Origin: Nitrosomonas sp. JL21
Lineage (GTDB): Bacteria; Pseudomonadota; Gammaproteobacteria; Burkholderiales; Nitrosomonadaceae
NCBI RefSeq assembly: GCF_009833095.1
Contig: NZ_QRCB01000006.1
Span: 1 to 64,000, forward strand
Reading direction: 5' to 3'
Length of the DNA stretch: 64,000 nt
Shown piece after piece: positions 33,979 through 43,224 of the stretch (position 1 is its first letter; each line of letters opens with the position of its first letter). The notes under the pieces are model-generated. The model saw nothing but the letters and a program-made list of their open reading frames with translations, did not search any database and had not been told where the DNA came from. The position numbers and the translations under genes are program-made.

Positions 33979-36054
33979 ATGGTCGAAATCGCAAGGTTTG
34001 GCAGTTTACTTAAGCAGTGCGTGAACAATTGCATGCTTACTTTACTGGGGTTGCCGATTGTCTCAAGTGCTGCGGGAGTGCCGACACTCAAGGAAATGGT
34101 CATCCGTTCGAATGCGCGGGAGCTGATCGGTACCGCCAACTCCGCCAATGAAGGCACTGTGCTGAAACAGCAACTCGACTCTCGCACAGTGTATCGTCCA
34201 GGAGAATTGCTCGAAACCGTGCCTGGGTTGATTGTTACCCAGCACAGCGGGGAAGGGAAGGCGAATCAATATTTTCTGCGGGGTTTCAATCTGGATCATG
34301 GCACGGATGTGCGGATCACCGTGGACGGCATGCTGGTCAACCAGCGTTCGCATGGTCATGGTCAGGGGTGGGCGGATACCAATTTCATCATCCCGGAATT
34401 GCTGGGTAATTTGCAGTACTTAAAAGGCCCATACTATGCGAACCAAGGTGATTTCTCTTCAGCAGGCGCGGTCAGCTTGAGTTATGTCGATAAATTGCCG
34501 CAAGGGATACTCAGTTATGGTCTGGGACAGCAAGGATTCATGCGTGGATTAATTGCCAAATCACATGCAGCGGGTGCTGGAAATGTACTGTATGCAGTGG
34601 AATTGCTGACCAAGGATGGCCCATGGGTCAAGCACGAGGATTACAAGAAATTTAACGCTTTATTACGCTATAGCCAGGATAGCGGTTCAACCAAATTGAA
34701 TGTAACAGCCATGGGCTATGGCGGCAATTGGAATTCAACCGATCAGATTCCGGTTCGGGCTGTCGCAGCAGGCATTATTCCACGGCTTGGTACAATCGAT
34801 CCGAGTAGCGGCGGTGAATCCCATCGTTTCAGCCTTTCTGGCGCATTGCAGCATATCAGCCGTTATGGGATCACTCAGATGAATCTCTATACGCTCCATA
34901 GCAATTTAGCGTTGTTTTCAAATTTTACTTATTTTTTGGAAGATCCCGTCAATGGTGACCAGTTCTCCCAGATTGATAAGCGCTTTCAATCGGCGATGAA
35001 TGTCAATCATCTCTGGTCTCATACGCTCAAGGGATCTGAAATCGAGCATATGATAGGGATTCAGTTTCAAAACGATGTTATCGATAACGGATTATTGAGC
35101 ACCAAAGCGCGCACCATTTTATCCACTACACGTCGCGACCACATCAACCAGAACAGTGTGGGCCTGTATTATCAGAACAGCATTCAATGGTTGGAGAAAT
35201 TTCGTACTGTAGCCGGTGTGCGCTCGGATTATTATTGGTTTGATGTCAATAGCACGTTGAACGCCAATTCGGGAAGGCGCTTCGATAGCATGACCAACCC
35301 CAAGCTGAGTGTGATTCTGGGACCATGGGCACACACCGAATTCTATTTTAATTACGGCAGCGGATTTCACAGCAATGACGCGCGTGGCACGACATCGACG
35401 GTAGATCCTAAAACAGGAGATCCGATGAGCCGGGTCAATCCGCTCGTCCGTTCGACGGGATATGAGATTGGGGTTCGCACGGCTTTTGTGCAGGGCTTAC
35501 AGGCTTCTTTTGCTGCGTTTCGGCTTGATCTCGATTCTGAATTACTATTTGTCGGCGATGCCGGTACCACTGAAGCCAGTCGCCCCAGTAGACGGGAGGG
35601 GTTCGAAGCCTCGATGTTTTACATGCCGACTGATTGGCTGACGATTGATATCGATTACGCCCTTGCCCGAGCCCGGTTTACTGATGCTGATGCCAGCGGC
35701 AATCATATTCCGGGAGCGATCCAAGGGGTAGGAAAATTGGCAGTTTCTGTAGACAACGTTGGGCCATTGTTTGCCGGCATGCAATTCCGCTATTTTGGGA
35801 AACGCCCTTTGATTGAGGATAATAGTGTGCAATCAAATCATACCGTGACGCTAAATGGTCAGATCGGCTATAAAATCGGCAAGAATGCCCGCCTGATCGT
35901 GCAAGGATTCAATTTGCTGAACACGCATGCTCACGCCATCGATTATTATTATTCTTCCCGGCTTCCGGGTGAACGCAGCGCCGGTGTCAGCGATATTCAC
36001 TTCCATCCGATTGAAAGCCGATCGCTACGCGTCAATTTGACGGCGAATTTTTAA
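33979..36054 (+). CDS. TonB-dependent outer-membrane receptor, probable metal uptake
   Basis: About 691 residues from ATG 33979, chosen because GGGGGA is 7 bases upstream and a signal peptide then follows. The plug domain (about 50-160) has PGLIVTQHSGEGKANQYFLR, DHGTDVRITVDGM and LQYLKGPYYANQGDFSSAG. The remainder is a 22-strand barrel ending in N-L-T-A-N-F, with a terminal Phe as usual for outer-membrane barrels. No TonB-box consensus is obvious. nikR follows by 98 bases in the same direction and a metal ABC transporter diverges upstream, so nickel is the most likely substrate. Confidence 0.87.
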   Translation: MVEIARFGSLLKQCVNNCMLTLLGLPIVSSAAGVPTLKEMVIRSNARELIGTANSANEGTVLKQQLDSRTVYRPGELLETVPGLIVTQHSGEGKANQYFLRGFNLDHGTDVRITVDGMLVNQRSHGHGQGWADTNFIIPELLGNLQYLKGPYYANQGDFSSAGAVSLSYVDKLPQGILSYGLGQQGFMRGLIAKSHAAGAGNVLYAVELLTKDGPWVKHEDYKKFNALLRYSQDSGSTKLNVTAMGYGGNWNSTDQIPVRAVAAGIIPRLGTIDPSSGGESHRFSLSGALQHISRYGITQMNLYTLHSNLALFSNFTYFLEDPVNGDQFSQIDKRFQSAMNVNHLWSHTLKGSEIEHMIGIQFQNDVIDNGLLSTKARTILSTTRRDHINQNSVGLYYQNSIQWLEKFRTVAGVRSDYYWFDVNSTLNANSGRRFDSMTNPKLSVILGPWAHTEFYFNYGSGFHSNDARGTTSTVDPKTGDPMSRVNPLVRSTGYEIGVRTAFVQGLQASFAAFRLDLDSELLFVGDAGTTEASRPSRREGFEASMFYMPTDWLTIDIDYALARARFTDADASGNHIPGAIQGVGKLAVSVDNVGPLFAGMQFRYFGKRPLIEDNSVQSNHTVTLNGQIGYKIGKNARLIVQGFNLLNTHAHAIDYYYSSRLPGERSAGVSDIHFHPIESRSLRVNLTANF

Positions 36055-36152
36055 TTCCTGAGATTATTTGAAATTTAAATGCTTGTTGGAAGATATTTTA
36101 GTGCTTATGATGAGGCAATGATTTTTGGAATGAAATTTTCTGAGGAGTGCTT

Positions 36153-36614
36153 ATGGAGCGGTTTACGATTTCAATGGATGATCAGTTATTTGAGCAATTT
36201 GATACGATTTCCCAAGCCCGTGGTTATGATAATCGCTCAGAAGCTATCCGTGACCTCATTCGAGATTACCTTGAAAACTCGCGCCTCGAAAAAGATAACA
36301 AGGGGTACTGCATTGCGACGCTCAGTTATATTTTCAATCACCACCAAAGAGATTTGGCCAGTCAAGTCACTTCAGCCCATCATCATCATCATGATTTAAC
36401 GTTATCCTGCATGCATGTCCACATGGATCATGATAATTGTCTCGAGGTTGTCATATTGCGCGGCACGATCCAGGATGTTAGGCTCTTTGCCCATCGGGTC
36501 ATCGCCACCAATGGCGTACGGCATGGCAAATTGCATATTGTTCCCATTGAGTTATCGCAGGAGCTTCACGCGCATTCTACAGTTCCACATACCCACTGCA
36601 GTCCGCTGACTTGA
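36153..36614 (+). CDS. nikR: Nickel-responsive regulator NikR
   Basis: A 153-residue protein with an N-terminal ribbon-helix-helix (MERFTISMDDQLFEQFD, then YDNRSEAIRDLIR) and a C-terminal ACT-like nickel domain. The metal site is visible as a run of five His (HHHHHDL), His-x-His in CMHVHMDHDN, and Cys in D-N-C-L-E-V. NikR represses nickel uptake genes when nickel is bound, or activates urease in some bacteria. GAGGAG 5 bases before the ATG at 36153 fixes the start. It is probably co-transcribed with the TonB receptor, giving feedback control. Confidence 0.95.
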   Translation: MERFTISMDDQLFEQFDTISQARGYDNRSEAIRDLIRDYLENSRLEKDNKGYCIATLSYIFNHHQRDLASQVTSAHHHHHDLTLSCMHVHMDHDNCLEVVILRGTIQDVRLFAHRVIATNGVRHGKLHIVPIELSQELHAHSTVPHTHCSPLT

Positions 36615-36788
36615 GTCAATCTAAAATTGCTTGCTGATGTTGAGGAAATTCTAAAACAGCACATAGCGACCACGCAAAGCGGCATCAGAAAGAAAGCGCA
36701 GTTCAGGGATATTCGATGAGAATGAGCATGTGAAATCTATTCCAGTGCACCATGACCCGAGCCCAATGGTTTTTCAGAATTTCCCAAG

Positions 36789-37772
36789 TTAAGGCGTATG
36801 AGCCCAATATTTGGATTTGCTGGCGGCAAATAAAAACATCCACATCACTAAAACAAAAGGAAATGTGAGCGTCGGTAACCCGAGAGGGGCAAGAAAATTG
36901 GCCAATCCAGCTTGACAGATGATGGTTACTATTCCGGCCAATAACGCGAGGATTGCGCTTCCTGTCGTGGGTTTCAGAAAAACCCATCCTACCGCCATCA
37001 TGGTGAGAACAGGATTGAAGGCATAGAGTCCCATTTGAATGAGCGTCTTATCGGCGCCCAAGATAACGGGAATGACCACGCCCACTATTGCTCCGCCTAA
37101 TGCCATCAGCGCCCCGCGCAATGAGGTGATGGCAATACCGACCAGGAATAGAATGCCGACGATCACACTATCTGCGAACATCACTTCGCCTATGCCTTTG
37201 GTGATTGCAGTAAGCCAAGCAACCGCAGTCTCTTGAGTCATGGCTGAAAATTCCATAGGAACTGCTGATGCGGCAGTAATCTCGGCTGGAATTGCTGGCG
37301 CTGGCAATACCGGTCCGCGTGAGAACATATCGAATGAGTATACTGCGATCATGAACATCCAACAGGTCAGGACAAACGGCGACGTGGAGGCCGGTATATT
37401 ATAAGGCTGTAAAATTCTCATCAACGCTGCAAGCACAACTGTAGACACCACCGAAGCCAATACCACGAACAGCCAGAGTTGCGGCGTATTCTCCAGGAAT
37501 AGGAATAGACAGGGACCTACTAGCGTACCGTTGAAACCATAGAGCCCGGCATCGATGTCATCTTCCGAAAAACCCAATAAGTAAGCAGCAACCGTGCTGC
37601 TGATGACACCCACTGTCGCAGCAAGTCCGGCAGTGATCCCCCCGATATAGAGCGCTATCAGAAAAACAAGGCCCGTGACCGCATTGCAGCAGAAAAATAC
37701 TTGCCCGACACCCCTTAAAATTACACGTAGTGGTCTTGGCAGTGCTTTGTCGATTGATAAAGATCCATCCAT
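36789..37772 (-). CDS. Urea channel, UT (SLC14-like) family
   Basis: The 327-residue membrane protein shows the two-fold repeat of urea transporters. First half: GLYGFNGTLVGPCLFLFL and Y-N-I-P-A-S-T-S-P-F-V-L. Second half: LYAFNPVLTMMAVGWVFL and L-G-L-P-T-L-T-F-P-F-V-L. Family members form trimeric, passive urea channels in the inner membrane. It lies 88 bases downstream of ureG in the same direction, so it is either the last gene of the urease operon or a linked unit. Similar channels are known in ureolytic Nitrosomonas. Confidence 0.93.
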   Translation of the reverse strand: MDGSLSIDKALPRPLRVILRGVGQVFFCCNAVTGLVFLIALYIGGITAGLAATVGVISSTVAAYLLGFSEDDIDAGLYGFNGTLVGPCLFLFLENTPQLWLFVVLASVVSTVVLAALMRILQPYNIPASTSPFVLTCWMFMIAVYSFDMFSRGPVLPAPAIPAEITAASAVPMEFSAMTQETAVAWLTAITKGIGEVMFADSVIVGILFLVGIAITSLRGALMALGGAIVGVVIPVILGADKTLIQMGLYAFNPVLTMMAVGWVFLKPTTGSAILALLAGIVTIICQAGLANFLAPLGLPTLTFPFVLVMWMFLFAASKSKYWAHTP

Positions 37773-37860
37773 GATGATCGATTCCTCAGGTATAGTGTAA
37801 ATATATTGATGAATCAGCGGTATGTTTTAAAAATCCTGGCAACTGGTGCTGATTAATTTG

Positions 37861-38508
37861 CTACACATGCAATTGAGCGCTTTGTTGTTTGACTTCTTCC
37901 AGCAGGCCTTGCTTTACAATGAAATCGACAATCTGATCCACGCCCTCACCTGTATGCAAATTCGTGAATACAAAAGGGCGGTCGCCGCGCATTTTTTTCG
38001 CGTCTCGCGCCATGACATCCAAACTGGCGCCCACATAGGGAGCGAGATCGATTTTATTGATGACGAGAAGGGCAGAGCGCGTGATTCCCGGACCGCCTTT
38101 GCGTGGTATTTTTTCTCCAGCGGCAACGTCGATGACATAAATGGTGAGATCTGAAAGTTCAGGACTGAATGTCGACGCTAAATTATCCCCTCCTGATTCC
38201 ACAAGGATGAGATCCAAATTAGGAAAATCTGCAATCATGCGCGCGATGGCTTCGAGGTTGATGGAAGCGTCTTCACGGATTGCCGTGTGCGGGCATCCAC
38301 CGGTTTCGACGCCCATCAAACGTTCCGGCGGCAGTGCATTGGCGCGCAACAGGATTTCCATGTCTTCCTTGGTATAGATATCATTGGTAATGACGGCCAT
38401 TTCATACTGATCGCGCATTTTCTTGCTCAGCGCCTCACATAAAGCGGTCTTGCCCGATCCAACCGGCCCGCCTATCCCCACGCGTAGAGGATTTGAATGT
38501 TTGTTCAT
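37861..38508 (-). CDS. ureG: Urease accessory GTPase UreG
   Basis: A 215-residue SIMIBI GTPase with P-loop [11 protein letters not shown], the metal-binding C-P-H in [14 protein letters not shown], and the guanine motif NKID. UreG dimerises around nickel and delivers it to the UreDF-urease complex with GTP hydrolysis. It sits directly after ureF (16-base gap). Length is normal. Confidence 0.97.
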   Translation of the reverse strand: MNKHSNPLRVGIGGPVGSGKTALCEALSKKMRDQYEMAVITNDIYTKEDMEILLRANALPPERLMGVETGGCPHTAIREDASINLEAIARMIADFPNLDLILVESGGDNLASTFSPELSDLTIYVIDVAAGEKIPRKGGPGITRSALLVINKIDLAPYVGASLDVMARDAKKMRGDRPFVFTNLHTGEGVDQIVDFIVKQGLLEEVKQQSAQLHV

Positions 38509-38524
38509 GTGTTATACCTCATAA

Positions 38525-39202
38525 TTATGATCGATAGACCCGACTATATTGTATTTCATGCTGCATCGACAGTAATGATAAGCCCGGAGCCCAGTTCGAT
38601 AGATCATCGTCAGCCAGCTGCTGCGCATGCAGGGCTGCTTTTTCGATTGCCGGATGCAGCGATAACAAGAGTTTTTGACCTGAAACTTGTCCCAGCGGCA
38701 CTGATTTGACGCAAGCCAATACTTGATTCTCAACCAATGAAAACAGCATGCCCAGCAAGGCAGCTTCATGTGGTATCGCAAGCGCTTCCGCGGCGTATGC
38801 AAAAGCCGTGGGCAAGGGTATCTCGGATCGATGCTGCAGAATTGCGCCCAATGATTCATCCGCAACTTTGAGATCGATGACGAGCTTTGCCAATGAATAG
38901 CCCATCTGGATGGTTTCCGCACGAAATTCGGCAGTGTCGCGCGCAGCAACGAAATAATCGCTCCAATAATTCACGGCTTCGATATCGCGGTCGGCGAACG
39001 ATAGAAGTAAACGCCATACGATCGGCGCTTCAAAATCGGCGATGATATGCAAGGACTCCGAAATCCACGCGCGCGCCGATTGCTCATCGTGAACAGTACC
39101 TTTTTCTATAGCGGATTCCAGTCCTTGCGAATAAGTATAGGCGCCGATCGGCAGCGAGGGGCTGGCGAGCTGCAACAAACGAAGCAATAGGGTTGATTGC
39201 AC
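38525..39202 (-). CDS. ureF: Urease accessory protein UreF
   Basis: About 225 residues from a GTG at 39202, preceded by AGGAG, although the frame stays open further upstream into ureE. The start gives the usual N-terminus (STLLLRLLQLASPSLPIGAY). Further family features are YSQGLESAIEKGTV and the all-helical core. UreF acts as a checkpoint linking UreD and UreG during nickel insertion. It starts 10 bases after the ureE stop, so the two are coupled. Confidence 0.92.
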   Translation of the reverse strand: MQSTLLLRLLQLASPSLPIGAYTYSQGLESAIEKGTVHDEQSARAWISESLHIIADFEAPIVWRLLLSFADRDIEAVNYWSDYFVAARDTAEFRAETIQMGYSLAKLVIDLKVADESLGAILQHRSEIPLPTAFAYAAEALAIPHEAALLGMLFSLVENQVLACVKSVPLGQVSGQKLLLSLHPAIEKAALHAQQLADDDLSNWAPGLSLLSMQHEIQYSRVYRS

Positions 39203-39212
39203 GTTAGCACTC

Positions 39213-39734
39213 CTAAGAATGTGAATCCGAGGGGCGGTGAATTTTTTGACGGGCCGGTATCGGCGCCAGCGGACCATGGGCATGAAAATGACCATCACCA
39301 TGATGATGGCCCGCGCCTCCGTAGGCGCCCGCTTCAGGCTCAAAAGGCGCATCCTCTTCGATAACCGCCGCGCCTAATCCTTCCAGCATTTGCTTGAGTA
39401 CACTGTCTTGATGGATTCGCAAAAAAGCATCGCCAACTTGCGTTTGTGTGTGGCGATTGCCTAAATGAAACGCGCATCGTAATAAATCCTGCGCTGATTG
39501 GCAGGTGACGCGATAAGTGGGTTCATGGGCCGCGATGATCTGCACCACCCGCCCATCAGTGCTTTTGAGCAAATCACCATGGCGAAGCACTGTGCCTCTC
39601 GGCATGAAAATGGCCACTTCTTCTCCACAATCCAGTGCTGCTCTCAATCGACTGTTTTCGCGCATTTCATAAGGTAAAACGAGTTGCGCGAATATCGAGT
39701 CGGCACGATCTATTTTAGTGTTCAATGTAAGCAT
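39213..39734 (-). CDS. ureE: Urease nickel metallochaperone UreE
   Basis: A 173-residue protein has the UreE N-domain (about 1-75) and a metal-binding domain with the conserved His in LGNRHTQTQV. A C-terminal His-rich tail (HHHGDGHFHAHG) is like that of Klebsiella UreE and can bind extra nickel. It donates nickel to UreG. The ATG has no strong ribosome site; ureC ends 30 bases upstream. Confidence 0.94.
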   Translation of the reverse strand: MLTLNTKIDRADSIFAQLVLPYEMRENSRLRAALDCGEEVAIFMPRGTVLRHGDLLKSTDGRVVQIIAAHEPTYRVTCQSAQDLLRCAFHLGNRHTQTQVGDAFLRIHQDSVLKQMLEGLGAAVIEEDAPFEPEAGAYGGAGHHHGDGHFHAHGPLAPIPARQKIHRPSDSHS

Positions 39735-39764
39735 GTTATGACGATCAGTGAATGGAGATGGGAT

Positions 39765-41471
39765 TTAAAACAGGAAGTAGCGCTGCGCCATGGGCAACAC
39801 ATCCTCGGCACCGCAGCTTAATAATTGACCATCAGCCCTCACTTCATAGGTTTCAGGATCCACTTCCATCTCTGGCGTAGCGCCATTATGAATCATGTCT
39901 TTTTTGCGCAGATTCCGCGTATTCTTGACTTCGATGAGATTTTTATCCAGTTTCAGCTGATCAACCAGACCTGCACTCAATGCGGCCTGTGAAGCAAATG
40001 TGAAACACGATGTTTTGATGCCGCCACCGTATCCGCCAAACATATAGCGATAATGCACGGGCTGTGGCGTGGGAATGGAGGCATTCGGATCACCCATCAG
40101 AGAGGCTGCAATCATGCCACCTTTCAGGATCATCGATGGCTTTACCCCAAAAAAGGCCGGTCTCCACAGTACAAGGTCAGCATATTTACCTACTTCTATC
40201 GATCCTACTGCATGCGCAATGCCATGGGTAATTGCGGGATTGATCGTATATTTGGCAATGTAGCGTTTGACCCGGAAATTATCATTGCGTGAATTATCTT
40301 CCTGCAACGTTCCCCGCTGTACTTTCATTTTATGAGCAGTTTGCCAAGTACGCAGAACGACCTCGCCGATACGTCCCATCGCCTGGGAATCTGAAGACAT
40401 CATCGAGATTGCACCCATATCATGCAGGATATCCTCCGCAGCAATCGTCTCCTTGCGAATACGTGATTCGGCAAATGCAAGATCCTCGGCAATATTGGCA
40501 TGCAGATGATGGCAGACCATCAGCATGTCCAAATGCTCGTCCAGTGTGTTGACCGTATAAGGTCGAGTTGGATTGGTGGACGAAGGCAGCACGTTATCCA
40601 GACCGACCACCGCGATGATATCGGGCGCATGGCCGCCCCCGGCTCCTTCGGTATGGAAAGTATGAATGGTGCGATCCTTCATCGCAGCAACGGTATTTTC
40701 CAAGTAGCCGCCTTCATTGATCGTGTCCGTATGAATGGCGACTTGCACATCATATTTGTCGGCAATATCCAAGCAGTTGTCGATGGCGGCAAAAGTCGTG
40801 CCCCAGTCTTCATGGAGTTTCAAACCACATGCGCCGGCTAATACCTGTTCTTCCAGAGGAGTGGGTAAGCTGACATTACCTTTTCCGAAAAAGCCCGTAT
40901 TCATGATCAGTCCATCCGATGCTCTGAGCATCGAATGGATATGCCATGGCCCAGGGGTACATGTGGTTGCGGCTGTACCTACTGCGGGGCCTGTTCCACC
41001 GCCCAGCATTGTCGTGATGCCATTCATCATCGCGTCTTCGGCTTGTTGCGGTGAAATGAAATGAATATGCGTATCGACACCGCCGGCGGTCACGATCAAA
41101 TTTTCCCCGGCGATGATCTCCGTGCCAGCGCCAATTGCCATCGTGACATTGGGTTGAATATCCGGGTTACCTGCTTTACCGATATTGGCAATTTTGCCAC
41201 TTTTGATACCAATGTCAGCTTTGACGATGCCCCAGTGATCGATAATGAGTGCATTGGTGATGACCGTATCCATCACATCTGCGTGATTGCGCTGTGACTG
41301 TCCCATGCCATCGCGAATGACTTTACCGCCACCAAATTTCACTTCTTCACCGTAGGTGGTGAAGTCTTTTTCGACTTCGATCATTAATTCTGTATCGGCC
41401 AGGCGCACGCGGTCTCCGGTTGTCGGACCCATCATCTCGGCGTAGGTTTGACGGGAAATTTTTACGCTCAT
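39765..41471 (-). CDS. ureC: Urease alpha subunit UreC
   Basis: The 568-residue catalytic subunit hydrolyses urea to ammonia and carbamate in the cytoplasm. All active-site parts are present: nickel ligands in GGVDTHIHF, the carbamylated Lys in [10 protein letters not shown], His ligands in VAIHTDTI and [11 protein letters not shown], and the mobile-flap [16 protein letters not shown]. The Asp ligand is in [10 protein letters not shown]. Length matches the family (567-570). AGGAGT precedes the ATG. Confidence 0.98.
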   Translation of the reverse strand: MSVKISRQTYAEMMGPTTGDRVRLADTELMIEVEKDFTTYGEEVKFGGGKVIRDGMGQSQRNHADVMDTVITNALIIDHWGIVKADIGIKSGKIANIGKAGNPDIQPNVTMAIGAGTEIIAGENLIVTAGGVDTHIHFISPQQAEDAMMNGITTMLGGGTGPAVGTAATTCTPGPWHIHSMLRASDGLIMNTGFFGKGNVSLPTPLEEQVLAGACGLKLHEDWGTTFAAIDNCLDIADKYDVQVAIHTDTINEGGYLENTVAAMKDRTIHTFHTEGAGGGHAPDIIAVVGLDNVLPSSTNPTRPYTVNTLDEHLDMLMVCHHLHANIAEDLAFAESRIRKETIAAEDILHDMGAISMMSSDSQAMGRIGEVVLRTWQTAHKMKVQRGTLQEDNSRNDNFRVKRYIAKYTINPAITHGIAHAVGSIEVGKYADLVLWRPAFFGVKPSMILKGGMIAASLMGDPNASIPTPQPVHYRYMFGGYGGGIKTSCFTFASQAALSAGLVDQLKLDKNLIEVKNTRNLRKKDMIHNGATPEMEVDPETYEVRADGQLLSCGAEDVLPMAQRYFLF

Positions 41472-41504
41472 TTTTTTACTCCTGTAAAATTGCTGCGATT
41501 GATG

Positions 41505-41825
41505 CTATTTCAGCTTGCCCATCACTTTCTGATTAAATCCATACACGATCCGGTCTCCGGAAAGCTCCACCAGCTCAACCGTTCTTTCTTGGCCTGGTTC
41601 GAAGCGGATAGCCGTTCCTGCCATGATATTCAGTCGCATACCGTAGGCGGCCTCACGGTCGAATTTCATCGCGGAATTCACTTCATAAAAATGAAAGTGC
41701 GAGCCAATCTGAATGGGACGATCTCCGCTATTCGAAACAGTTAAGGTCTTTGTTTTTCTGCCGGCGTTAAGCTCGATGTCACCTGATTCAGTAAAAACTT
41801 CGCCGGGTATTAGAGGTATCCGCAT
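41505..41825 (-). CDS. ureB: Urease beta subunit UreB
   Basis: A 106-residue small subunit starting [10 protein letters not shown], with [17 protein letters not shown] and [12 protein letters not shown]. It forms the core trimer with UreA and UreC. AGGAGATCACC leads into the ATG. It lies 20 bases after ureA. Confidence 0.96.
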   Translation of the reverse strand: MRIPLIPGEVFTESGDIELNAGRKTKTLTVSNSGDRPIQIGSHFHFYEVNSAMKFDREAAYGMRLNIMAGTAIRFEPGQERTVELVELSGDRIVYGFNQKVMGKLK

Positions 41826-41845
41826 GGTGATCTCCTATTGCTAAA

Positions 41846-42148
41846 CTAAATAATTGGATTATGAACAGTCACTAATTTGGTGCCATCCGGGAAAGTCGCT
41901 TCAACTTGGATGTCCGGAATCATTTCCGGCACGCCTTCCATTACATCAGCCCGGGACAGAACTTTTTGGCCGGCTGTCATCAATTCTGCAACTGATCGGC
42001 CATCTCTTGCGCCTTCGAGTACGGCGCAGGTAATCAATGCGACCGCTTCCGGGTAATTGAGCCGCAGGCCGCGGGTTTTGCGCCGCTCAGCTAGTAACCC
42101 GGCAGTAAATATCAAAAGTTTGTCTTTTTCTCGGGGCGTTAAGTCCAT
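41846..42148 (-). CDS. ureA: Urease gamma subunit UreA
   Basis: One hundred residues beginning [20 protein letters not shown]; of two consecutive ATGs the second (42148) sits 7 bases from AGGAG and gives the usual family start. Conserved parts are [14 protein letters not shown] and [17 protein letters not shown]. It is a structural subunit of the urease trimer. Confidence 0.96.
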   Translation of the reverse strand: MDLTPREKDKLLIFTAGLLAERRKTRGLRLNYPEAVALITCAVLEGARDGRSVAELMTAGQKVLSRADVMEGVPEMIPDIQVEATFPDGTKLVTVHNPII

Positions 42149-42232
42149 CATTTTCTCCTGAATGAAATAGTAATTTTCACAAGTGCATCGTTGAAGTTGG
42201 CATTCATTGCTTTGAAACTTTTACCTAATTGA

Positions 42233-43180
42233 TCAGGTATTCCACATGCGAGGCACGATCGCATCGCGGCCCAGCAATTCCGGTCGGAATAGCCCCCATA
42301 GCCGCAGCATCACAAGCCGTGCAATTTCACTGGAATCACCGAGATATCGGGCCACAACTACCGATTTGAGTTGGGAGATGCCGGTTTGGTCCGTTTTTCG
42401 GATGATTTTCTGAGCATTCTCACGAGCTGAGTCAATCAATGACTGGGGTAGCGTTTTCCCAGTCAAAATTAGCGTCGCGCATACCGTTTTCCCCGCAAGA
42501 GCCAATGGCCCGGCTATTGCTGAGCTTTCACCTTGAAGCCTGATTTGTTCCAGCCAGATTAATTGGTTGTTTCTTTTGATTCGCGTGCGTTGCCTAATTT
42601 GACCTTCATTGAATGATTCGCCGGACGCAGTTCGTCCAAAGCATAATATTTCACATCCGATAAACTTGGCATCGCCTTCAAGCATGACTTCAGTATCGAT
42701 ATGAACATCGGCATGATTGTAAAAGATTGTTTCTTGTGGAACCCATTCGAGCGAGGCATTTTTCTCTACGCTGATTCGTATTTTTTGATGTGAAACATGG
42801 CCATTCGATTTGTACCATTTGGCTGCTCCAGGCGTAGTGATTTGTGCATGCGCAGATGCGCCAACATGCGTCGAGATTGCAAGTTGATCGCCACCGACGA
42901 CGCCGCCCGGTGGGTGAATGATGACCGCATGGCAGACATCGCGTCCTTCCGGGTATAGCGGTTTCTGTACCAACAGAGGGCCATAATGATCTCGCGATAC
43001 CAAGCGAGTAGTGCCCTGATCTTCAGCGAACCGAAGTGACAATCTTGCTTCGAGCGGCTTGTGCACTGAATCGGGAAGTGTGTCACGTATTTCCGGATCT
43101 CTCACTTGCTGAGGATAACTCAAAATAGTGGGACGAGGTTTTTTGAAGAGTAGCTCGTCTGAATGGGTTGGTAGCAGCAT
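42233..43180 (-). CDS. ureD: Urease accessory protein UreD
   Basis: A 315-residue protein with UreD motifs HPPGGVVGGDQLAI, Q-I-T-T-P-G-A-A-K-W-Y-K-S and LEWVPQETIFYNHADV. UreD (UreH) docks on apo-urease and channels nickel from UreG through UreF. It opens the urease set here, in the common order D-A-B-C-E-F-G. Its ATG is 44 bases from the porin gene's stop. The N-terminus is about 30 residues longer than many homologues. Confidence 0.94.
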   Translation of the reverse strand: MLLPTHSDELLFKKPRPTILSYPQQVRDPEIRDTLPDSVHKPLEARLSLRFAEDQGTTRLVSRDHYGPLLVQKPLYPEGRDVCHAVIIHPPGGVVGGDQLAISTHVGASAHAQITTPGAAKWYKSNGHVSHQKIRISVEKNASLEWVPQETIFYNHADVHIDTEVMLEGDAKFIGCEILCFGRTASGESFNEGQIRQRTRIKRNNQLIWLEQIRLQGESSAIAGPLALAGKTVCATLILTGKTLPQSLIDSARENAQKIIRKTDQTGISQLKSVVVARYLGDSSEIARLVMLRLWGLFRPELLGRDAIVPRMWNT

Positions 43181-43224
43181 GAAATTAGGTCTGTCAATGT
43201 GTAAGGCTGAGTTTTAAAGTAGTT

